Source: G963676795 sp963677215 (lineage in GTDB: Bacteria; Desulfobacterota; Desulfuromonadia; Desulfuromonadales; Geopsychrobacteraceae). From it: 64,000 nucleotides of DNA. The stretch covers positions 992,001 through 1,056,000 of the forward strand of contig OY781919.1 of assembly GCA_963677215.1 (NCBI GenBank), given 5' to 3'. Under the pieces are notes generated by a model. It saw only the letters and a list, made by a program, of their open reading frames with translations. It searched no databases and had not been told where the DNA came from. Position numbers and translations under genes: made by a program. Shown here piece after piece: positions 57,627-64,000 of this stretch; the stretch's first letter is position 1, and each line of letters begins with the position of its first letter.

Positions 57627-58574
57627 TTGAACAACCTAACGACACAATCATCCATGGGTTTGGGCGCGGCCTGTTCAGCCGGATTTTTTTGGGGGACGGG
57701 TGCCGTCATCGTCAACCTGCTCATTACCCGGCATGGCTTCACCCCCGAGAACATCTCATTCTGGAGATTTACCGTCGGGGCGGTAGTTCTGCTTGTCGTC
57801 TTCAGGAAAAACATTCATTGGCAACAACTGCGACCGCACCTGAAAACAGTACTTGTCGCCGGGATTGCCATGGCGGGATATGTCCTGTGCTGGTTCCTTG
57901 GTATCAAACACATTGGCGCATCCATCCCGACATTGATCGCCCTGTGCCTGCCACCTGTTCTGGTAACGCTTTTCGCTCTGATTCGAAGACAGGAAAACCT
58001 GAACTTTCAACTTATCAGCCTGTTAGTAGCAGCGTTGTCCGGAACTGCCCTGATCGTCTTTCGTAATGGCAACGGAGTCGTCGCTACAGATCTGCATGAA
58101 TTGACCCTTGGCGTTTTGTTTGCGACAGGATCCGCTTTTCTTTACGCATTTTTTTCCATAATCAGCGGCCCGCTGGCAAATCGCCTTGGCGCCGGTCAAA
58201 CAACGACCTGCGTGACAATCGTAGCAGCAGTGGTGATGGGAATTTCCGCGCTCCATCGACCTCTTTACTGGCCTGCTGCCGTTCCGCCCCAGGCGTGGTT
58301 TCTCTATCTGGGTGTCATAACTGCAGCCCTGGCGCTGCTCGCCTTCAGCTGGGGTGCTGCCCGGCTGACCCCAACGACGCTGACTGTTGCAACACTGGTT
58401 GAACCGCTGACCGCGGTGATTCTGGCTGCACTCTTTCTGGGCGAACAGCTTGGCCCGCTCCAGTGGGTCGGAGGATTTCTACTGTTATTCAGCATCTGGG
58501 GGCTTGGGCGCAGAAAAATACTGTCACCATCGGGACAAAAAAAGAGAGAACCTTCCCAGCGTATTTCTCTATAA
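57627..58574 (+). CDS. EamA-family (DMT) transporter
   Basis: A 315-residue protein with ten hydrophobic segments in two EamA halves (GAACSAGFFWGTGAVIVNLLI.. and ELTLGVLFATGSAFLYAFFSIISG..). PENISFWRFTVGAVVLL and LVEPLTAVILAALFLGEQLGPLQWVGGFLLL are typical. It probably exports small metabolites or amino acids. The start may be TTG at 57627, directly after the TfoX gene, or ATG at 57654 (residue 10); neither has a strong ribosome-binding site. Confidence 0.85.
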   Translation: MNNLTTQSSMGLGAACSAGFFWGTGAVIVNLLITRHGFTPENISFWRFTVGAVVLLVVFRKNIHWQQLRPHLKTVLVAGIAMAGYVLCWFLGIKHIGASIPTLIALCLPPVLVTLFALIRRQENLNFQLISLLVAALSGTALIVFRNGNGVVATDLHELTLGVLFATGSAFLYAFFSIISGPLANRLGAGQTTTCVTIVAAVVMGISALHRPLYWPAAVPPQAWFLYLGVITAALALLAFSWGAARLTPTTLTVATLVEPLTAVILAALFLGEQLGPLQWVGGFLLLFSIWGLGRRKILSPSGQKKREPSQRISL

Positions 58575-58617
58575 TCAGTACAATCAACAAAGCAACTCTC
58601 AATTAACAGGTTCAGTT

Positions 58618-59205
58618 ATGTCCAAGGACTCTTCCCCCTCTTTCGAAAAAAACAAGCAACCTATTCTCGATCAGCTGAAGGTTCATTTCAAGACATCCCG
58701 GCGGGTTCTGGAGATCGGTTCCGGCACGGGACAACACGCAGTGTTCTTTGCCAAAAACCTGCCTCACCTGGTCTGGCATACCAGCGATGTGCCCGAAAAC
58801 CATGCCAGCATCAATGCCTGGATCAGCGAGTCACAACTGGAAAATGTTGTCCCTCCGCTTGAGTTCACCATCGGCCGGAATCCCTGGCCCGCTATCCAGG
58901 CAGATGCTGTTTTTACCGCCAATACAGCGCATATCATGCAGCCGACGGAAGTTCAGCAGATGATGGAACTGGTGGCCGCCAATCTGCCTGAAAACGGAAT
59001 TTTCTGCCAGTACGGCGCAATGAAGGTGGACGGCGAATTTACCAGCGAAAGCAACCGTGACTTTGATCAAAGTCTTAAAAGCAAGGGGTTCGGCGGAATC
59101 CGCTCAATAGAAGAACTGATCAGCTGGGGGCAGGGGCTGCAGCTGGTGGAAAAAATTTCCATGCCAACGAATAATTTTCTGCTAGTCTGGAAAGCGGTCC
59201 GCTGA
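58618..59205 (+). CDS. DUF938-family SAM-dependent methyltransferase
   Basis: A 195-residue class I methyltransferase. SAM-binding motif I is RVLEIGSGTGQHAVFFA (about residues 29-45), followed by WHTSDVPENHASINAWI and TANTAHIMQPTEVQQMM; CQYGAMKVDGEFTSESNRDFDQSLKSKGFGGIRSIEEL is diagnostic for DUF938. The substrate is unknown. The start at 58618 is chosen from this family N-terminus; the frame is open further upstream but overlaps the transporter gene. It is probably a separate unit or weakly coupled to the transporter. Confidence 0.88.
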   Translation: MSKDSSPSFEKNKQPILDQLKVHFKTSRRVLEIGSGTGQHAVFFAKNLPHLVWHTSDVPENHASINAWISESQLENVVPPLEFTIGRNPWPAIQADAVFTANTAHIMQPTEVQQMMELVAANLPENGIFCQYGAMKVDGEFTSESNRDFDQSLKSKGFGGIRSIEELISWGQGLQLVEKISMPTNNFLLVWKAVR

Positions 59206-59275
59206 GAAACTCTTCGGACCGGCAAAAAAGCAACCGAACCGTCAAGCCATTAACCTCATAGACAGGCCCGGATAG

Positions 59276-59674
59276 ATGCATTCAGTCGTGACCGTATTAC
59301 TTTCTCTTATTCCTTTTGTCCTGGTGGGGGGCTGGCTGGTCTACCGGGAAGCGAAATCAGGCAGCTCCCTGCTGATAAAGCCAAGGCGCACGGCAAAAAG
59401 AATAAAAGTCGGCGATAATATCTACAGCGTTCAAAAAAAATCGAGGATCCTGGCTGTTGAAAAGAAAACCGGCAAGGAGGTCATTGTCACGACCTGCGGT
59501 TTTGAGCACGAGGACGAACGACTGGAAGGGGAGCTGCAGAGCCTCCCTGAGGGGATCAAGGTCTGCTACCGACTGGAAAATGGCATTTTCTCTCCCGAGG
59601 AATCTGACTGGCTGGCGGGTGAAAACTTCAGATTCGTCGGCGTCACCGAGGTGGAAGAATACCAACAGGAATAA
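59276..59674 (+). CDS. Uncharacterised 132-residue protein with N-terminal membrane segment
   Basis: One hydrophobic segment (VVTVLLSLIPFVLVGGWLVY, residues 4-23) is followed by a basic linker (LIKPRRTAKRIKVG) and a small beta-rich domain (YSVQKKSRILAVEKKTGKEVIVTTCGFEHEDERL). No family is recognised. It is probably anchored with the C-terminal domain in the cytoplasm given the basic residues after the helix. Composition matches its neighbours. Confidence 0.6.
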   Translation: MHSVVTVLLSLIPFVLVGGWLVYREAKSGSSLLIKPRRTAKRIKVGDNIYSVQKKSRILAVEKKTGKEVIVTTCGFEHEDERLEGELQSLPEGIKVCYRLENGIFSPEESDWLAGENFRFVGVTEVEEYQQE

Positions 59675-59725
59675 GGCCCTGCGCTGGGTCATATTTGCCC
59701 GGAGTTACTGGTTATCAGGCAGCTA

Positions 59726-59903
59726 TCAAGATGTTGTAAAGAAATGCCCCAACAGCTCTCCTCCGCCCCGGTAGATCAGAATCATCGACAAGAAAAACAA
59801 CATGATCTGAAAGATGCGTACGTATGTGCCGTCAGGTAAGCGACGTGTCACACAACGGCCAATCAATGTCCCCAATATCCCGGCCATAGCCAAGGCTGCG
59901 ATC
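59726..59903 (-). pseudogene. C-terminal remnant of a TauE/SafE (TSUP) membrane transporter
   Basis: On the minus strand about 58 codons read IAALAMAGILGTLIGRCVTRRLPDG and TYVRIFQIMLFFLSMILIYRGGGELLGHFFTTS, then TGA. GTLIGR..TRRLPDxTYxRIFQ is the end of a sulfite exporter TauE/SafE protein. No upstream part of such a gene (normally about 250 residues) is found; the sequence before it is AT-rich and unrelated. It is therefore a truncated gene relic. The remaining parts of the 59675-60106 gap show nothing recognisable. Confidence 0.65.
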
Positions 59904-60106
59904 AATCAATATCATGCATAAATACCGAGTAAAATAAGACGCTGATGAGAATGTAAAAACTGAATGGTCTAAAGGTTCTGTGCTGAGCCAAAATAACGAA
60001 AATAGCAAATGCACTAACTCTTATTTTTCTATTCAAATGGACCAGGACACGCAACAAGTTTATTATTGTCTGTGCCACTCGCCGATTTTTACGAATATCG
60101 CAGCAC

Positions 60107-60667
60107 ATGACCATAGCATTTGCGACGAAAGAATTGAATATGATCAATGCAGAGCTGGGCAGAAAAGAGCGGATAGAAAGCTACAGCAAGGCAAACCCGG
60201 ACAGCGTCTTCATGCAGATCGATGAGAACGAAACCTCGTTTTTCCAGAGCGGCGGCGTCATACATAACCTGTCCATGCCAGTTGGCTATGTCCATATAAG
60301 CGACCGATATTTTAAACACTCCCCACCGACTTACGACGATATAGAATACGCTATCAATACCATCGAGGATGAAATCGAAAAAATCGCCCCACAAATCCTC
60401 AACAGCAGCTCCAGACTCGTTACCGACTCATCGTTTATTCGTGACATTGCCCGCCTGAGCGGCGTTGAATCCTCGCCGAAAATGCAATTGTCGCGCAGAG
60501 ACCTTGAATATCTCTTCGGTCAATATGCTGAAATCGCCATGGGCAGGCCGCCCCGCCCGGACGAAACGGATACCTCTCCCCAGTTCTATGCAAAACTTCT
60601 GATCTTCAGGGAAATCATGCACCATCTGAAATTTGAAGACATATGGATTCTGGAGGAGCCCAAGTGA
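60107..60667 (+). CDS. Uncharacterised 186-residue protein
   Basis: A soluble acidic protein, MTIAFATKELNMINAELGRKER at the N-terminus, with PTYDDIEYAINTIEDEIEKIAPQI and RRDLEYLFGQYAEIAMGRPPRPDETDTSPQFYAKLLIFREIMHHL. It looks mixed alpha/beta with no signal peptide or catalytic motif I can name. The start could also be the ATG at 60140. It lies after a degraded TauE/SafE gene and before a flavodoxin-like gene with a clear gap on each side. Confidence 0.6.
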   Translation: MTIAFATKELNMINAELGRKERIESYSKANPDSVFMQIDENETSFFQSGGVIHNLSMPVGYVHISDRYFKHSPPTYDDIEYAINTIEDEIEKIAPQILNSSSRLVTDSSFIRDIARLSGVESSPKMQLSRRDLEYLFGQYAEIAMGRPPRPDETDTSPQFYAKLLIFREIMHHLKFEDIWILEEPK

Positions 60668-60839
60668 GTTACGCTGCTGTTGAGATATTTCACCGGCATG
60701 TAAAATTAACGAGACTTTCATCTATCTTTCAAATTTCCGCCAAGCCACAAAAGATAGAATTCATGGATTGAACGACGCCCCAAGGCTGTTGGACATACCT
60801 TGGCTCTTTTCAAATTTTGATGGAGAGAGAGCTGAATCA

Positions 60840-61604
60840 ATGAAAATTGTCGCACTCAACGGTAGTCATAAAAAAGCGGGAGGAAACACCCAACGGCTTC
60901 TCGACCAGCTCCTGGCGGGAGCGGCTGAAGAAGGCGCCGAAACAGAAACCGTCCGCCTCTCCACCCACGAGATCAAACCCTGCCTGGCCTGCGATGCCTG
61001 CCAGAAACAGCCCGGTTACGGCTGTATTCTGGATGCCAGTGACGACTTCAGCACAATCCTCGACAAGATTCATTGCGCCGACATCATCGTCTTTGCGACA
61101 CCGATTTACGTCTTCCAGATATCGAGCAAGCTCAGAATCTTCTTCGAACGTCTTTACGGACGGGGCAAAAGCCATCTGCACAGGGTATCCAAAGCCAACC
61201 TGTTCTTCCATGACATCGATCATGAAACCCTGTCCAAGCCCTTTGTCTCGGTCATCACCTGTTCCAATATCGAGAAACAGACAAGCGCGAGTAGCGAGAC
61301 TTTCTTCAAGGCCTACTCGGCCTTCATGGACGCACCGCAGGTAGGATCCATCGTCCGCAACGGCTGGACCCTGCTGGACAGAAAAGAGGAGAATGCAGCT
61401 AATACCAGACTGAAATGGATTCTTGCCGAGGTTCATCTTGCCGGCCATCAACTTGCCACTGAGGGACGGATCCTGCGCAGAACCGAAAAACGCATTCGGG
61501 CCAATGCCCTGCCACTGCCAAAGCCGGTGTTCGCTTTATTGAAGAGAATTCCTGCCGCAAGAGAGAAGCTGCTGGAACGCTCGGGCAAATCAGCCCGACA
61601 ATAA
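60840..61604 (+). CDS. Flavodoxin-fold NAD(P)H-dependent oxidoreductase
   Basis: A 254-residue FMN reductase-family protein. MKIVALNGSHKKAGGNTQRLLDQLLAGA is the phosphate-binding loop; KPCLACDACQKQPGYGCILDASDDF carries four Cys typical of iron-sulfur flavoproteins or of their cluster-free relatives, and ADIIVFATPIYVFQISSKLRIFFERLYG is the flavin-contacting region. The C-terminal extension is basic and helical. It could reduce quinones, metals or flavins; the partner is unknown. GGAGAGAG precedes ATG 60840, which is preferred over an upstream start at 60768. Confidence 0.83.
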   Translation: MKIVALNGSHKKAGGNTQRLLDQLLAGAAEEGAETETVRLSTHEIKPCLACDACQKQPGYGCILDASDDFSTILDKIHCADIIVFATPIYVFQISSKLRIFFERLYGRGKSHLHRVSKANLFFHDIDHETLSKPFVSVITCSNIEKQTSASSETFFKAYSAFMDAPQVGSIVRNGWTLLDRKEENAANTRLKWILAEVHLAGHQLATEGRILRRTEKRIRANALPLPKPVFALLKRIPAAREKLLERSGKSARQ

Positions 61605-61730
61605 CCTTGTTCTAACCATGTATAATAAAACCATCTGCACCTTCCTCACATAACGAAACCGGTCTGACGTACTGCCTGACCCAATGAGTCAGGACAATGT
61701 TTCAAGACCGCAACGGCTGAGGTGAAATCT

Positions 61731-62735
61731 ATGAACAAACAGTTCAAAAAACTGCTTTTGCCCTGTTCCGCAATCCTCGTGATCTTAATCTGCTCCTGCG
61801 CACCGATCCCGGCAACTGCACCTGAAGATAGCGCCCTCTCTGCCTATGCCGTTGAGGATAAGGGCACACTGCTGACCCGTTATGCCCCGGGCTTTGTCAT
61901 AGAAAACGATCAACAGCTGTACAACCGGATCGGCACTCCCGTTGCACAGATCGATGCTGATGGTGAGGAAATTATCTCTGTCAGCCCGGAAAAGGCGACT
62001 GTCTATACCCAGATGGACAGCTTTACGACCGACAAGGGTTCTTTTACCAATCTGCTCTACCGCATCCACTTTGAAGAGATCCCCGGCGGCCTGACCCCCT
62101 TTTATCTGGGGCAGGGCAGAAACATCGGCCTGCTGGTCATTGTCACTCTCGACAGCCGGAACAGGCCGATCCTCTATACTTCACTGCATACCTGCGGCTG
62201 CTACTTGGCTTTTGTCCCGACAACCTATATGCCGGAAGACTTTTTCCCGGCCACCTGGGACAGGGGACGCCAATCGATCTACGGCGAAGATCTGCCAGGT
62301 CTTCTCGACTACAGCTTATCCCCCCCAGGCACGGCCAAAACGCTGATCTTGCTCAGGGACGCCACCCACAGGGTCAAAGATATCTGGCTCTCTTCCCCCG
62401 TGTCCCTAAACGGCTACCAGCTCATTCCTATCGAGATGCAACCCTTTGCGGCACTGGAACAGCTCCCGCTGAACGGCCAGGAAACGACATCCTTCTATGA
62501 AACGTCCGGACCACGGACCGGTTACGTCAAGGGCAGTCACAAGATCATGGAAAGGCTGCTGATGAGCTGGTGGGCTCTGGATTGGAGAATCGGCGAGGAT
62601 AAAAAACTCGGCAAGGACAATAATGACGGAATCCTCTTCTACACCAGCCTCAAACCCTGGAACAGGCAAAACTCGGACCTGCGTGACTTTGCCAGATTTC
62701 TGAAATTCTGGGGCTGGAATTTTTCCTCACAATAG
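61731..62735 (+). CDS. Uncharacterised lipoprotein
   Basis: A 334-residue protein with a lipoprotein signal (LLLPCSAILVILICSC, lipobox ICSC). The mature part (TLLTRYAPGFVIENDQQLYNRIGTPVAQI, SLHTCGCYLAFVPTTYMPEDFFP, MERLLMSWWALDWRIGEDKKLG) matches no family I know; CGC and Trp-rich patches are noticeable. A TATAAT lies at 61621-61626 with a weak -35. GAGGTG precedes the ATG at 61731, which is chosen over GTG at 61722. Confidence 0.7.
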   Translation: MNKQFKKLLLPCSAILVILICSCAPIPATAPEDSALSAYAVEDKGTLLTRYAPGFVIENDQQLYNRIGTPVAQIDADGEEIISVSPEKATVYTQMDSFTTDKGSFTNLLYRIHFEEIPGGLTPFYLGQGRNIGLLVIVTLDSRNRPILYTSLHTCGCYLAFVPTTYMPEDFFPATWDRGRQSIYGEDLPGLLDYSLSPPGTAKTLILLRDATHRVKDIWLSSPVSLNGYQLIPIEMQPFAALEQLPLNGQETTSFYETSGPRTGYVKGSHKIMERLLMSWWALDWRIGEDKKLGKDNNDGILFYTSLKPWNRQNSDLRDFARFLKFWGWNFSSQ

Positions 62736-62832
62736 CCAAAGATTCATGATTCAAAATGGAACTTACATATCTTTTCTATGAGCATCATGGGGTAAGTATG
62801 AAAGCAATCTTTCTCTCAGGAGTCACTAAACC

Positions 62833-63384
62833 ATGACCCAAAATCGTGTCTGCCCTGTTGAACTGTCAGGCTCACTCGACAACAGGTTGCGCAGGCGGTT
62901 TCAGAATCCGCAGAAGATTCTCAGGCCCTACCTGCGCCAGGGAATGACAGTTCTGGATGTCGGCTGCGGACCGGGTTTCTTTTCGCTCGATATGGCCAGA
63001 ATGGTCGGCGGCTCGGGCCAGGTTATCGCTGTAGACCTGCAGCAGGGGATGCTGGACAAACTCAAAGCCAAGATTGAGGGAACCGAGCTGGAAAGCCGCA
63101 TCCGCCTTCACCTGGCATCTGCAACCAGGATAGGTCTCACCGAGCAGGTCGATTTCGTCCTGTTGTTTTACATGGTTCACGAAGTCTCTGACAAAACGTC
63201 TTTTTTTGCTGAGTTGTTTTCTATCTTGAAATCAGAAAGTTCAGCCCTTCTGGTCGAACCGCCCTTTCACGTATCGGCTCCGGCGTTTCAGAAGACCCTG
63301 CTGTCAGCACAAGCGGCGGGCTTTAGCGTCTCGACCGGGCCGCACATGCTCCTGCATAAAACCGCCCTCTTGCTGAAGAACTGA
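62833..63384 (+). CDS. Class I SAM-dependent methyltransferase
   Basis: A 183-residue methyltransferase. Motif I is GMTVLDVGCGPGFFSLDMARMVGGSGQVIAVDLQQGMLDKLKAK, a textbook SAM site, followed by RLHLASATRIGLTEQVDFVLLFYMVHEVSDKTSFFAELF. The remainder is the usual mixed fold with no specificity signature, similar to small Methyltransf_11/25 proteins, some of which act on arsenite or quinones. AGGAG precedes the ATG. Confidence 0.85.
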   Translation: MTQNRVCPVELSGSLDNRLRRRFQNPQKILRPYLRQGMTVLDVGCGPGFFSLDMARMVGGSGQVIAVDLQQGMLDKLKAKIEGTELESRIRLHLASATRIGLTEQVDFVLLFYMVHEVSDKTSFFAELFSILKSESSALLVEPPFHVSAPAFQKTLLSAQAAGFSVSTGPHMLLHKTALLLKN

Positions 63385-63603
63385 CGGTGGAATTCCCTGG
63401 ATGATTACTCCCGGCCTGAACCAGGGGATTCCTGGCATAGATTACAACTCAGACAAGTAACAAATCTTGCGTCAAGGTTGCGTTTAACATACAAAGTTGA
63501 ATACCTTGAATGAAGTTGAATGCGACGCCGCCAGTAGAACAGAGATAACCAGTACAACCACTGCTCTACTTTTTATTCTTGCCTCTAAACAGGAGAACAG
63601 ATC

Positions 63604-64000
63604 ATGGGATGTCCCTGTGAAAAACTGGCCCCGGCCGGCCTAAATCTGTCTGAAATCTGCATAGGCCACCTCTGGCTGTTCAACAATATCAGCCCGGATG
63701 AAATGGAAGTCCTCTCCGGAAATGCCAAAAGACGTCAACTGGCCAAGGGACAATATATCTTTCGCCAGGAGGATCCTTCCGTGGAGATGTTTCTCCTCAA
63801 ATCCGGGAGGGTGAAATTGTCAAAAATCATTGAAAACGGCAATGAAATAACCTTGGATATAAGAAAAGCAGGGGATTTTATCGGTGAGAACATCTTTTCA
63901 GAAGAGAGCTGCTATCCCGTTAATGCGGTCTGTATGGATGACACCCTGACCTGCGGGTTCACCAGAAAACAGCTGGATGAAATCATCCTTCAGTACCCGA
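63604..64000 (+). CDS. Crp/Fnr-family transcriptional regulator, N-terminal part
   Basis: 132 codons are visible before the window ends. A cyclic-nucleotide-binding beta-roll is clear: LWLFNNISPDEMEVLSGNAKRRQLAKGQYIFRQEDPSVEMFLLKSGRVKLSKIIENGNEITLDIRKAGDFIGENIF. Cys residues at positions 3, 5 and 19 (MGCPCEKL..EIC) recall redox-sensing Fnr proteins, but the spacing differs from E. coli FNR, so an Fe-S cluster is only possible. The helix-turn-helix lies outside the window. AGGAGA precedes the ATG. Confidence 0.85.
   Translation, partial: MGCPCEKLAPAGLNLSEICIGHLWLFNNISPDEMEVLSGNAKRRQLAKGQYIFRQEDPSVEMFLLKSGRVKLSKIIENGNEITLDIRKAGDFIGENIFSEESCYPVNAVCMDDTLTCGFTRKQLDEIILQYP

Overview
The window reads as chromosome of a Gram-negative anaerobe of the Desulfuromonadales/Geobacterales type (Desulfobacterota). 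This is an inference. It rests on a periplasmic tetraheme cytochrome c paired with a Tat-exported flavoprotein, many large hybrid histidine kinases, sigma-54 promoters, a NapH-like Fe-S membrane protein, the gene neighbourhood mfd / PpiC lipoprotein / SurA-like / pdxA / uvrA, and several families of structured intergenic repeats. Most genes look GC-rich (estimated by eye at 55-58%). A clear AT-rich exception lies at about 51.8-53.75 kb.

Layout. 0-5.3 kb: end of a MocR-type regulator, a periplasmic flavoprotein/tetraheme cytochrome operon and a divergent hybrid histidine kinase. 5.3-11.9 kb: a minus-strand operon tetR - adaptor - RND pump - TolC - thpR with an operator sitting on its promoter. 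12-16.7 kb: a complete branched-chain amino-acid-type ABC importer (binding protein, livG, livF, livH, livM). 17-23.9 kb: NapH-like protein, Bcr/CflA-type exporter, pseudouridine synthase, SGNH esterase lipoprotein, DUF945 protein, an unknown gene and LapA. 24-32.5 kb: a sigma-54-driven response regulator-degP pair, a two-gene secreted/outer-membrane cluster, a MITE-like element and an NtrC-type two-component pair. 32.6-44.3 kb: tatBC divergent from nadA (which has a structured leader), mfd, two parvulin-type chaperones, a histidine kinase interrupted by an in-frame stop, and pdxA. 44.3-49.5 kb: uvrA and a PEGA lipoprotein bracketed by two inverted copies of a multi-hairpin repeat. 49.5-51.7 kb: zinc-ribbon protein, cardiolipin synthase and a tautomerase. 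51.8-53.75 kb: two AT-rich units with the architecture of integron gene cassettes, one carrying a SEFIR-domain (defence-type) gene with an amber codon at the conserved Trp. 53.8-64 kb: a secreted protein with 13 PASTA repeats, TfoX-N protein, EamA transporter, methyltransferases, a TauE/SafE remnant, flavodoxin-like reductase, lipoproteins and the start of a Crp/Fnr regulator.

How the genes connect. The TatBC translocase in the window is the likely route for the twin-arginine flavoprotein. LapA, DegP, SurA-like and PpiC proteins, the efflux system and several lipoproteins form an envelope-maintenance theme, and RpoN control of degP is directly visible. The strongest candidates for unusual biology are the integron-like SEFIR cassette, the covarying hairpin repeats around uvrA, the 13-PASTA protein (which seems to share its C-terminal domain with another secreted protein in the window), the sigma-54/palindrome control of the RR-degP operon, the folded leader of nadA, and the flavoprotein whose fumarate-pocket residues are replaced.
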